Assembly (NCBI GenBank): GCA_910584375.1
Contig: CAJUAH010000003.1
Location: forward strand, 62,001 to 126,000
Source: an uncultured Acetatifactor sp.
GTDB lineage: Bacteria; Bacillota; Clostridia; Lachnospirales; Lachnospiraceae
DNA: 64,000 nucleotides
Direction of reading: 5' to 3'
Part shown: one piece after another, positions 1-7,897 of the stretch
Layout of the letters: each line of letters opens with the position of its first letter
How positions within the stretch are numbered: the first letter of the stretch is position 1
Program-made: the position numbers and the translations under genes
The notes under the pieces: model-generated
Told to the model about the DNA's origin: nothing
Seen by the model: the letters and a program-made list of their open reading frames with translations, nothing else
Database searches by the model: none

Positions 1-1590
1 TTCTATACTGATGGCCTCGTCATCCACCGCCAGTATGGTCTTTTGCTGATCGTCCGACTGCCGCATCCGATATTCTTTGTCCTCGTCCACCATCGCCAGC
101 ATGATCTCCACGATCCGGGGATCAAACTGTGTCCCCTTCCCCGCCACCAGTTCGCCCCGGATCACATCCTGGGGCAGCGCGCTGCGGTAACTTCTATTGG
201 AAGCCATGGCGTCGTAGGCGTCCGCCACACCGATGATTCTGGCGTGTTCCGGGCTGTTCTCCCCTACCAGTCCGTTGGGATAACCTTTCCCATCGTAGCG
301 TTCATGGTGAAATTTCGCCCCGGTTGCAATGAGCTGGTCCTTGGAAAAGGACTTTAATATATGGTATCCCGCCACCGGGTGCAGCTTGATAAAAGCGTAT
401 TCCTCGTCTGTCAGTTTGCCCGGCTTATTGATGATCCCGTCGGGTATCCGGATCTTACCCACATCGTGCAGCAGCGCCGCCCGGTAGATCTTTTCCTGTT
501 CTTTCTCGCTCTTTCCCATCCGCCGGGCGATCTCCCGGCTGTAATTCGCCACCCGCACGGAATGTCCTCTGGTATACTTATCCTTCGCGTCTATGGTCTT
601 GGCGAGTATCTGCATAATATTGTCGTTGAGCTGCTCTAACTCTCTGCGGCTCTCCTGCAGCTTGACCATATAGCGGTCCGTCCGGTTCATCTCAAGGATG
701 CAGAACAGGACGATGACTCCCAGCACCACCAGGCACATGACAACGCTCTGAAACATGATCCGGCTCAGATCGGCATACAGTCCCTTGTTGTCCACCACCA
801 TGACCACATACCAGTCGTTCAGAATCCTGTCGGAAAACACCGTGATCTTTTCCCCGGCTATCTCCATGTCGAAACTGGCGCCCCCAGAGGCCACCACTTT
901 GCTGATAAGTTCTTTCTTATCCGCGTCCTCACCGTATTCCTTCCCCTTCTCCGCCGAATCGGAGTGAGCCACCACAAAACCGTCCCTGTCAACGATAAAT
1001 CCATAGCCATGTCCGTTGAGATTGATACGCTCCGTAAGTCTCTGCAGAGTCTCCAGGGAGATGTCCAGTGAAATAACGCTCTCGTTATCATACAGCATCC
1101 GGCTCAGGGAGATCATGATCGTCCCCGTCTGGGCGTCCAGATAGGGCGAGATCATCACCGGATCCCCGCCCGCCCTGACAGCGTCCGTATACCATACCCT
1201 CTCCGTGGGCACATAGTCCGCCTCCGGCACCCAACCAATACCGTCCAGATACTCGCCCCCTATCCAGCCGTATACGCCGGTGAAATCCGCATCCACGGAG
1301 TTCATATAATAGTCCGACTCATTCTCCAGAAATGCCAGTATCACATCCGAACCGGCGTCTTTTTGCAGGAGATATTCGATTTCCATGGAAGTGATCTGAA
1401 TGATATCCAATGCCCTGCTCAGATAGCGTTCCGCCTGCTCCTTCTCCTGGGCCATGGTGCTCGCCCCCAGCGCCAGGGCATCCTTCCGGGCGTTTTGTTG
1501 GAACGAAGTCATCATAAATACCGCCAGAAAGGCAAGCGCCGCCATGGTTACAATGATAGTGATAAAAAAGTGTTTCCTGCTCGTCTTCAT
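1..1590 (-). CDS. Membrane-bound cache / HD-GYP signalling protein (3' end outside window)
   Basis: Reading the minus strand from the ATG at 1590 gives 530 codons open to the window edge. Seen: an N-terminal membrane segment (about residues 7-28), an extracellular dCache-like sensor (to about 280), a second membrane segment (about 285-305), then an HD-GYP domain with HDVGK and GKGYP motifs. After the HD-GYP domain the last residues read ILAVDDEAISIE, which resembles the start of a response-regulator receiver domain, so the full protein probably carries a C-terminal REC domain. HD-GYP proteins are known to hydrolyse cyclic di-GMP; the substrate here is inferred. A good promoter lies at 1660-1689. 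The start has only a weak GGCGG-type ribosome site. Confident on family, not on the complete length. Confidence 0.85.
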   Translation of the reverse strand, partial: MKTSRKHFFITIIVTMAALAFLAVFMMTSFQQNARKDALALGASTMAQEKEQAERYLSRALDIIQITSMEIEYLLQKDAGSDVILAFLENESDYYMNSVDADFTGVYGWIGGEYLDGIGWVPEADYVPTERVWYTDAVRAGGDPVMISPYLDAQTGTIMISLSRMLYDNESVISLDISLETLQRLTERINLNGHGYGFIVDRDGFVVAHSDSAEKGKEYGEDADKKELISKVVASGGASFDMEIAGEKITVFSDRILNDWYVVMVVDNKGLYADLSRIMFQSVVMCLVVLGVIVLFCILEMNRTDRYMVKLQESRRELEQLNDNIMQILAKTIDAKDKYTRGHSVRVANYSREIARRMGKSEKEQEKIYRAALLHDVGKIRIPDGIINKPGKLTDEEYAFIKLHPVAGYHILKSFSKDQLIATGAKFHHERYDGKGYPNGLVGENSPEHARIIGVADAYDAMASNRSYRSALPQDVIRGELVAGKGTQFDPRIVEIMLAMVDEDKEYRMRQSDDQQKTILAVDDEAISIE

Positions 1591-1659
1591 CTCTTGTCCG
1601 CCCTCTGTTTTTAACCTGCCGTCAGGCAGTTCCGTATCTCATGTAAAACCTTTTTTATC

Positions 1660-1689
1660 ATTATACATTGTTTCTGCCGCTCTTTTCAA
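1660..1689 (-). promoter_or_regulatory. Sigma-A-type promoter for the HD-GYP gene
   Basis: Minus strand: -35 TTGAAA (1684-1689), 18-bp spacer, -10 TATAAT (1660-1665), about 70 bp before the HD-GYP start codon. Both hexamers are close to consensus. It sits in the 144-bp gap after the 1735-2256 gene. Confidence 0.6.
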
Positions 1690-1734
1690 TCCTTTCCTGA
1701 AAAAATACATATCTTACTCCGCAGCCCGGCTCTT

Positions 1735-2256
1735 TCAATCCATTCTCGCTCCGCCATATTTCGGTACCAGCGCCTCCTCCGCGCCGTCCTGCCCGGTGTA
1801 AAGAAAGCTCCCTGTCAAGTCCCTGCACGCCAGGAAAAAGGGTTCTGTACAGACAATGTCAAACGCTGCCGCTCCGTCCATGGTATCTGTCAAAACAATA
1901 TCACGGAAACACTCTGTCTTCTCCATCTTCAGCGCCGTCAGCTGCGCTCCCAGGATCCGATACAGCCCCTCCTTTTCAATGGGATCCTCCCGGATATGGC
2001 TGTATCGGAAACAGGGGGCGGCGTAACGGTTGGTATTAATGATCCTCCTCAGATATTCTTCCAGCCCATTCGGCAGAATCTCCTCCGCCGCCACCGTAAA
2101 CCGGCGTACCGTAAGCCCCCGTATCCGGCAAATCAGGGCTGAAAGCACATAAGATGTGACAATCACAAAATCTTCCCTCTCCTCTATTCTTAACCGGATC
2201 TGCTGTGTGACCGTCTCCCCGCCGTTTCCGCATTTTTCCGCACCCGCTGCTCTCAT
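1735..2256 (-). CDS. Hypothetical 173-residue protein
   Basis: I do not recognise this family. The start is placed at the ATG that overlaps the stop codon of the upstream permease (ATGA), which makes it the last gene of the 5387-1735 operon and rejects a longer upstream reading that would run through the permease. No membrane segment, signal peptide or known motif is visible. Composition is that of a small mixed alpha/beta cytoplasmic protein, with many charged residues near the N-terminus. Translational coupling suggests it works with, or is controlled together with, the ABC transporter, for example as an accessory or regulatory subunit; that is inference from position only. Confidence 0.6.
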   Translation of the reverse strand: MRAAGAEKCGNGGETVTQQIRLRIEEREDFVIVTSYVLSALICRIRGLTVRRFTVAAEEILPNGLEEYLRRIINTNRYAAPCFRYSHIREDPIEKEGLYRILGAQLTALKMEKTECFRDIVLTDTMDGAAAFDIVCTEPFFLACRDLTGSFLYTGQDGAEEALVPKYGGARMD

Positions 2257-4697
2257 CCGTTTTCCATACCTCTGAGCCGCTCCACCAGCGCGTCCCGGGC
2301 GAACTGACGCAGGATCACCACTGTGATCAGCACGGGCACAAGGATCAGCACAGCGCTGTAGGACAGGGCAAGACCTGTGGGGAACCGGAATGCCATATAG
2401 AAGGCCCCCTGCCGATACAGCAGATTGCTCAGCGCGTATCCGCATAGAGATCCGGCAGTCAGAGTCACGCCCACGGCGGCCAGCGCAAGCAGCAGGCTTT
2501 CCCCCAGCAGCATCCCGCGAATCTGTCCCCTGCCCATGCCGATGGATTCCAGCATGGCAAGTTCCTGCCGCCGCGTGACGATATTGGTGATCAGCGTATT
2601 GATCATGCTTAAGATACTGAACATCATGATAAAGACCGCCAGTCCGCTGATGGCTCCGAACATCTGGTCGGCCTGGGCGGCGTAGGCCACGCGGCGCTCC
2701 GCCAGGGTTTCCAGGCTCAGTTCAGGTCTCTCCGCTATCATCTGCTCCAGCGCCTCTCCCACTGCGGATTCCTGCGCCTCCTCCACCTTCACCAGCAGAT
2801 CGGTGTACAGGCTGTCAAAAGTCACCATCCCCCGCGCTACCTGCTCCGGTATCATAAACCATCCTTCCATCCGGCCCCGTGTGTCCACGGTGAACTGTTC
2901 GCTGAGAATACCCAATATCTGTACGTTTTTTTCCACCTGCCGATTTCCGTCATAATAATGGAACACCAGACTGTCTCCCGGCTGGAATTTCCATCCGTAG
3001 ACTTCCCTTGCCACGCCGTTTCCTGCCATCAGCACATAGTCGCCGCTCATCAGCATATCCGGATCCGCGCTTCCCTCCTCCAGATACTGTCCGATTTCCG
3101 CCATATCCTCCTCGCTCAGGAGATATACCATATCGTTCACGTCATATTCATCATGCAGGGGAATATCGAACCGCACCCCAAGCTGCCCTACCCCCTCTAT
3201 CTCTTTGACGCCCTCCAGCGCGGAGACGGTTTTCGCCAGCTCACCGCTTAAGGGTGTCTCGGCCTGCAGGCCGCTGACGCCGTATTGGCTCAGTTCCACC
3301 GCCGCCTGGGTATAATTGATATGAAACTCCGCATCGGTAAAAAATCCCTGTCTGGCGTAATTTTCTCTGCGGAAGGAGGACATGTACGTAGCCGCCGTCA
3401 TAAACAGGATACCCCCCAAAGCCAGTGACAGCATGGTTACGGCAGCCTTTTTCTTATTCTTGGAAAAATTCATCAGACCCAGTCCCAGAGGGGACAGGCT
3501 GCGGCACAGTTTGCGGCCGCCCGGCCGTTTCATTTCGTCCTGAGGCATATAGCGCAGCGCCTCCATAGGGGAAACGGCTGCCGCGATCCTGGCCGGTTTG
3601 CCCACGGAGATCATCGTGATCCCATAGATAACCGCCAATACCGAAAGCATAGCCGCCGCCATATCCGCCGGGTCAAAGCCCTTCGGCACCAGACCGTATC
3701 CCACCGCCGTTCCCAGCAGGATGCCCGCAGGCGCCGCCCGCCAAAACAATATAGCCCCTTCCCGGGAAACCAGCTTTTTCATCTGCCGCCGGGTCATGCC
3801 GATAGCGCCAAGCTGCCCAAACTGATGGATCCTGCCTATGACGGACAGGTAGAACACGCCGTAGATTACCAAAGCGGCAGCCACCAGGATCACTGTTCCC
3901 ACCAGCACGCAGAGCGTCATCATCTGCGGATCGGGAGACAGGGAATCCAGAAAGGTTTTGGAAGGACTTACATACTTCCTCTCCACCCCCGCATCCCGGC
4001 CGATCTGGTACATGAGCTCCCGGCACTCTCCGGCTGACATCTGCGCCGCGTCCCGCAGTTTTGCATATACCTCATAGGGTCGGTCCGCCAATTGACTGCC
4101 CTGCTCCGCATAACTTTGGGAAAAAAACACGGGAAACTGCTTTGCCGTATCATCCCCCTCCAGTATGCCGGATACCGTGAAAGACTCCTCACTGCCGTCA
4201 TAAAAACGGAAAGTCACGCCGCCGCCCACCTGAGGCTCCAGGCCCATTCTGCGCAGCATGGGACCGCAGACAGCCACTTCCCCGTCTCGCTCCGGCAATG
4301 CGCCGCTTATAAGGCTGCCCACCCGGATCTCCTCGGTCATGTCGCTGACATAGCGGGGCATGACGGAAAAACCTTCCATGTCCGAGAGTACCCCTGATTT
4401 AACCTGTATCTGACAGGAAATGCGTTCGTCCGCCTGCAGCGCGTTCACCTGTTCTCTGGTCAGCTCATAGTATCCCACCTGCTGCCTGTGGGTCAGTTCC
4501 CTGCGGGTCTGCTCCTGCTGGCTCAGAGCGAATGTGAGAATACCCGCGAGCAGAGCCGACGCCAGAGAGATGGTGATTATCACAAATACATTGCGCATAC
4601 GGCCTGCTCTTATACTCTGTCCGGACATCTGCGCTATCATTTTTCCGACTGTCCTTTTGTTGTGTACAATCTGTTTGCTTTTATCTGCATTGCTCAT
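2253..4697 (-). CDS. FtsX/LolC-like ABC transporter permease (814 aa)
   Basis: Membrane component of an ABC system partnered with the ATPase at 4722-5387. Predicted segments: TM1 about residues 39-61; a roughly 190-residue extracytoplasmic domain; three segments about 258-375; TM5 about 420-443; a second external domain; three C-terminal segments about 680-800. This is a doubled FtsX arrangement with eight membrane spans. The family (MacB/LolC-type mechanotransmission permeases) exports or detaches peptides, lipids or antibiotics rather than importing solutes. The ribosome site GGAGG lies six bases before ATG, 24 bp after the ATPase gene. Substrate unknown; antimicrobial-peptide resistance is a reasonable guess from the two-component system nearby. 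Confidence 0.85.
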   Translation of the reverse strand: MSNADKSKQIVHNKRTVGKMIAQMSGQSIRAGRMRNVFVIITISLASALLAGILTFALSQQEQTRRELTHRQQVGYYELTREQVNALQADERISCQIQVKSGVLSDMEGFSVMPRYVSDMTEEIRVGSLISGALPERDGEVAVCGPMLRRMGLEPQVGGGVTFRFYDGSEESFTVSGILEGDDTAKQFPVFFSQSYAEQGSQLADRPYEVYAKLRDAAQMSAGECRELMYQIGRDAGVERKYVSPSKTFLDSLSPDPQMMTLCVLVGTVILVAAALVIYGVFYLSVIGRIHQFGQLGAIGMTRRQMKKLVSREGAILFWRAAPAGILLGTAVGYGLVPKGFDPADMAAAMLSVLAVIYGITMISVGKPARIAAAVSPMEALRYMPQDEMKRPGGRKLCRSLSPLGLGLMNFSKNKKKAAVTMLSLALGGILFMTAATYMSSFRRENYARQGFFTDAEFHINYTQAAVELSQYGVSGLQAETPLSGELAKTVSALEGVKEIEGVGQLGVRFDIPLHDEYDVNDMVYLLSEEDMAEIGQYLEEGSADPDMLMSGDYVLMAGNGVAREVYGWKFQPGDSLVFHYYDGNRQVEKNVQILGILSEQFTVDTRGRMEGWFMIPEQVARGMVTFDSLYTDLLVKVEEAQESAVGEALEQMIAERPELSLETLAERRVAYAAQADQMFGAISGLAVFIMMFSILSMINTLITNIVTRRQELAMLESIGMGRGQIRGMLLGESLLLALAAVGVTLTAGSLCGYALSNLLYRQGAFYMAFRFPTGLALSYSAVLILVPVLITVVILRQFARDALVERLRGMENG

Positions 4698-4721
4698 ATT
4701 TATACCTCCGTCCCTCCCGGT

Positions 4722-5387
4722 TTACGCCCGTATCCTGCCGTCCTCGATGCGGATTTTCACGTCCGCCTTCTCCGCGATCTCAGGGTTGTGGGTGATCATT
4801 ACGATGGTCTGTCGGAACTTCTCAGCCGTCATTTTCAGCAGCTCGATCACCTTGTCGCCGGTTCGGCTGTCCAGATTGCCGGTGGGCTCGTCCGCCAGGA
4901 TGATAGCCGGTTTGGAGACCAGGGCTCTGGCGATGGCCACCCGCTGCTGCTGACCGCCGGACAGATGGCTGGGATAATTTTTGAGCTTGCCCTCCAGTTC
5001 CAGAAACTGTATGATCTCCTCCAGAAACTTTACGTCCTCCGTCCTGCCGTCCAGACGTACGGGCAATACGATATTCTCATAGGCCGTGAGGTAGGGGATC
5101 AGATTGTAGTTCTGAAAGATAAAGCCGATCCGCTGTCTGCGGAACACGGTGAGCTGTTCCCCGCTCATCTTCTCCAGGTTCTGATCCTCCACGGTCACGC
5201 TGCCGGATGTGGGGCTGTCCAATCCTCCCAGCATATTGAGCAGTGTGGATTTACCGCTGCCCGATGTTCCGATGACAGCTGCAAACTGCCCGCTTTCCAC
5301 CGTTACGTTCACATCGTCCAGAGCTTTTACAAGGCTTTCTCCCTCGCCATAATACTTTTTCAGGTTTGTTGTTTTTAAGATCTCCAT
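4722..5387 (-). CDS. ABC transporter ATP-binding protein (MacB/LolD type, 221 aa)
   Basis: Nucleotide-binding subunit for the downstream permease. Walker A GTSGSGKST at about residues 40-48, signature LSGGQQQR, Walker B AIILADEPTGNLD and the switch histidine in MITHNPE are all intact, and the length is standard for LolD/MacB-type ATPases. It is closely similar to the ATPase at 10306-10971 across the whole length, so the two units look like paralogues. It is the first gene of an operon with 2253-4697 and 1735-2256. Two 21-bp-spaced direct repeats overlap its presumed -35 region, which suggests activation by an OmpR-family regulator. Confidence 0.93.
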   Translation of the reverse strand: MEILKTTNLKKYYGEGESLVKALDDVNVTVESGQFAAVIGTSGSGKSTLLNMLGGLDSPTSGSVTVEDQNLEKMSGEQLTVFRRQRIGFIFQNYNLIPYLTAYENIVLPVRLDGRTEDVKFLEEIIQFLELEGKLKNYPSHLSGGQQQRVAIARALVSKPAIILADEPTGNLDSRTGDKVIELLKMTAEKFRQTIVMITHNPEIAEKADVKIRIEDGRIRA

Positions 5388-5443
5388 ATTATCTCTCCCT
5401 TCCTGTTGTTGCGAATGTACCTTCAGAATACTTTTTTTCGGGA

Positions 5444-5494
5444 AATATACAATGGGGATTGCTTAAATTAACACGGAGGATGCTTAAATTAACA
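5444..5494 (-). promoter_or_regulatory. Promoter with two direct repeats before the 4722-5387 ATPase
   Basis: The 14-mer TGCTTAAATTAACA (plus-strand reading) occurs at 5460-5473 and again at 5481-5494, exactly 21 bp apart (two helical turns). A TATATT -10 on the minus strand lies at 5444-5449; at 17-bp spacing the -35 position falls inside the proximal repeat and is itself poor. Poor -35 plus helically phased repeats is the usual layout for an OmpR-family activator. The repeat differs from the site found before the 12167-12856 regulator, so a different regulator is likely. Confidence 0.6.
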
Positions 5495-5496
5495 TT

Positions 5497-7878
5497 TTAG
5501 GGGTCGATGGATTGTGCCCGCATCTGTTCTGCAGGGGATTGCTTTTTCTGCCTGCGCACCGTCCAGACTGACAGAGCTGCCTCCATACCAAACAGCACGA
5601 GGAGGAACAGCCCCATTTGCAGGAACGGAAACTGATATGGGACAACCGCGCCGGCAAAGGATTTCTTACTGACCTCCGCACAGACTGCCATGGAAAGCGG
5701 CAGCCCCAGGAGCAAGACTGTAAGCGCCGCAAAAAGCGCATGACACATCCCCTCGGTGACACTCATCCGGCACAACTGTTTTCCGGTCAGGCCAACCGAG
5801 CGCAGGATACTGTTCTCCCGTTTCCGGGACATCTGGTTGGAAAGCGTCGTATTGATCAGATTGACAACGCCGAACAGGAAGATCAGCCAGGAAAGAGCCT
5901 GCAGGCTTCCAAAAATAATATTGCTCTGCATTTTCTCATATTCGATGTGTGCGGCTATGGTATCCATTCCAAGATTGCTGCGGCCCGATACCAGCTCCTG
6001 CAGACTGCTTTCCACAGACTCTGCTTTCTTCGGGTCGCTGACAATGCTCCAGGAGTAGTCAAAGCTTTCGATTTCAGGATATATCTCACGAAACAACTCC
6101 TCCGGCGCGAACAGGGCCGCCGAATCCATGGCAAGCGCACCGTGTCCGTTTGCCATCTTCGACCCATCGAACAAACCGGATATGGTAACTGTCACTGTTT
6201 CCTGACCCAGGGTCAGCTCCATGGCCGCCCCAACATCCATGTCGGCATGGTGCTTCTGATAACCCATACTCAGAAGGACGCTGTGGGTATCCGCCGGCAT
6301 GGCGCCGGATACCAGCGTAGCCTCTACATCCGTGCGGTTTGAGTCCGTCAGCATGTCGCACATACCGGCCTCCGCGCTTTCGGAAGTTCTGAATTTGCCG
6401 TGCAGAGACCGACGGGTGACCAGCACATCCGCCACCCCGTCCACAGAAAGGATCTCCTGTCTTAAGTTTTCATCCAGCGGATTGCCTGCAGCCATGATCT
6501 CTTCCTCCGGCTGCTCTGAAGACAGATAGATCTTAATATCCCCGTCCGGGAAAAACAGCCTTGCAGCCTGCTCCGGCGAGCGTGTCAGAACCATGGAAGA
6601 CACCACCAGAAGAAGGATTCCGCCCAGGCTCAAGGATACTGCAATACTCACTGACTTCTTGCGGTCGCGTCCAAAATTTGCAAATCCCATGGATATGGGA
6701 CTTAGTTTCCGGTGTTTCTTTCTGCTGCGGGTCTTTTCCTGACCTGTGAAAAAACGCATTGCCTCCAGCGGTGAAATGCCAGCAGCTATTTTGACCGGTC
6801 TGTGAACGGAGACAGATACCATGACCCAACAGACCGCCGCGGTCAGAAATACGGCTGCCCCATAATAACCCCCATGGAAACCTTTGGGAAACAGGAGCAG
6901 GCCGCCGCCCACGCCTGACAGGATACCAAGCAGTATCCCAATTCCGCCCAGCCGACCGCTCTCCTTTTTCACGATGCGCCGGATCTGTCTGGATGTTGCG
7001 CCGATGGTGCGGAGCTGTCCATAGCTTTGTATTTTGTCGTTCACAGAGATACGGAAAATACTCTGGATGACTACATATCCACCGGCAAGCACAAGAGCCG
7101 CTATGCCGAAGATGGTCACAAAGTCAATAGACTTTGAGTTAGAAGCAAAATAATTGCTGTTCATCCCTACATGCGCAGAGCCAAACTGTGCGGCAATCTC
7201 CCTGCAGCGGGCAGCCATGGTTTCCTGGCTAAACTGCCTGTCATTTTTAAAATGCACATAGGCACGGTATCCTGCAGGGTCAAATCCGGCCCACTGCGTC
7301 AAGGCCGCTTTGGAAACGACAATGGCACATATATTTGCTTCCTTTTCTCCCACATTAGACAGGATTCCGGTCACGGTATAGTCGCCATGAAAACTCTCGG
7401 TATCCAACCGGACTGTCTCACCGATTTTGGCATTGGAACCGTAAGCGGAGAGAAAATATTCGCTGACAGCGACTTCCTTCGCCTGTACCGGGAGTTCTCC
7501 TTTTACCAGCTCCATCTGGCTGCGGGCAATATACATCATATCGCTGTCACAATACACATAAGAGGCGTTGTATCCCTGCCCCGAATGCTCCTGCCCCAGC
7601 AGATAGTATTCGCCCACCCGGGCAAGCTCCGGCAGATCTTTCAGCGCCTTCACATGGTTCGCCTCCACGCCGGTAAAGACCGCCTCATAGGTGTCGGCCA
7701 CCTGATTACGCTGGATCTGTGCAATAGAAACGGATAGTGCCGCAGACAGACAAACCAGGAACGCCGCCAAGGCGACGGCGATCACTACCATCAGGTTCCG
7801 GCGTTTCTCGCTGGAAAGGCTCCGCTTTGCAAGTTTTTTCACAATAGCGCCAGTATCATTTTCAAAAGGCCATGTCAT
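5497..7878 (-). CDS. FtsX/LolC-like ABC transporter permease (793 aa)
   Basis: Doubled FtsX permease with the same eight-span plan as its neighbours: TM1 about residues 30-52, external domain, three spans about 252-360, TM5 about 405-425, external domain, three spans about 670-775. It begins MTWPFENDT, identical to the start of the 7898-10291 permease, and even the ribosome-site region is shared at DNA level. It lies 19 bp downstream of that permease and has no ATPase of its own, so it probably forms a permease heterodimer with 7898-10291 using the ATPase at 10306-10971. Family is certain; pairing and substrate are inferred. Confidence 0.85.
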   Translation of the reverse strand: MTWPFENDTGAIVKKLAKRSLSSEKRRNLMVVIAVALAAFLVCLSAALSVSIAQIQRNQVADTYEAVFTGVEANHVKALKDLPELARVGEYYLLGQEHSGQGYNASYVYCDSDMMYIARSQMELVKGELPVQAKEVAVSEYFLSAYGSNAKIGETVRLDTESFHGDYTVTGILSNVGEKEANICAIVVSKAALTQWAGFDPAGYRAYVHFKNDRQFSQETMAARCREIAAQFGSAHVGMNSNYFASNSKSIDFVTIFGIAALVLAGGYVVIQSIFRISVNDKIQSYGQLRTIGATSRQIRRIVKKESGRLGGIGILLGILSGVGGGLLLFPKGFHGGYYGAAVFLTAAVCWVMVSVSVHRPVKIAAGISPLEAMRFFTGQEKTRSRKKHRKLSPISMGFANFGRDRKKSVSIAVSLSLGGILLLVVSSMVLTRSPEQAARLFFPDGDIKIYLSSEQPEEEIMAAGNPLDENLRQEILSVDGVADVLVTRRSLHGKFRTSESAEAGMCDMLTDSNRTDVEATLVSGAMPADTHSVLLSMGYQKHHADMDVGAAMELTLGQETVTVTISGLFDGSKMANGHGALAMDSAALFAPEELFREIYPEIESFDYSWSIVSDPKKAESVESSLQELVSGRSNLGMDTIAAHIEYEKMQSNIIFGSLQALSWLIFLFGVVNLINTTLSNQMSRKRENSILRSVGLTGKQLCRMSVTEGMCHALFAALTVLLLGLPLSMAVCAEVSKKSFAGAVVPYQFPFLQMGLFLLVLFGMEAALSVWTVRRQKKQSPAEQMRAQSIDP

Positions 7879-7886
7879 GGTCTGCC
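7862..7886. repeat. 25-bp repeat copy 1 spanning a permease start and ribosome site
   Basis: These 25 bases are identical to 10275-10299. They cover the first codons, the start codon and the bases just upstream of it in both permease genes, consistent with tandem duplication of a permease gene. Confidence 0.8.
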
Positions 7887-7897
7887 TCCTCCTTCTA

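Noticed and set aside
1735..2445. 236-codon reading of the small gene at the left end
   Set aside because: The first 63 codons overlap the permease gene in another frame; the ATGA overlap start fits the operon.
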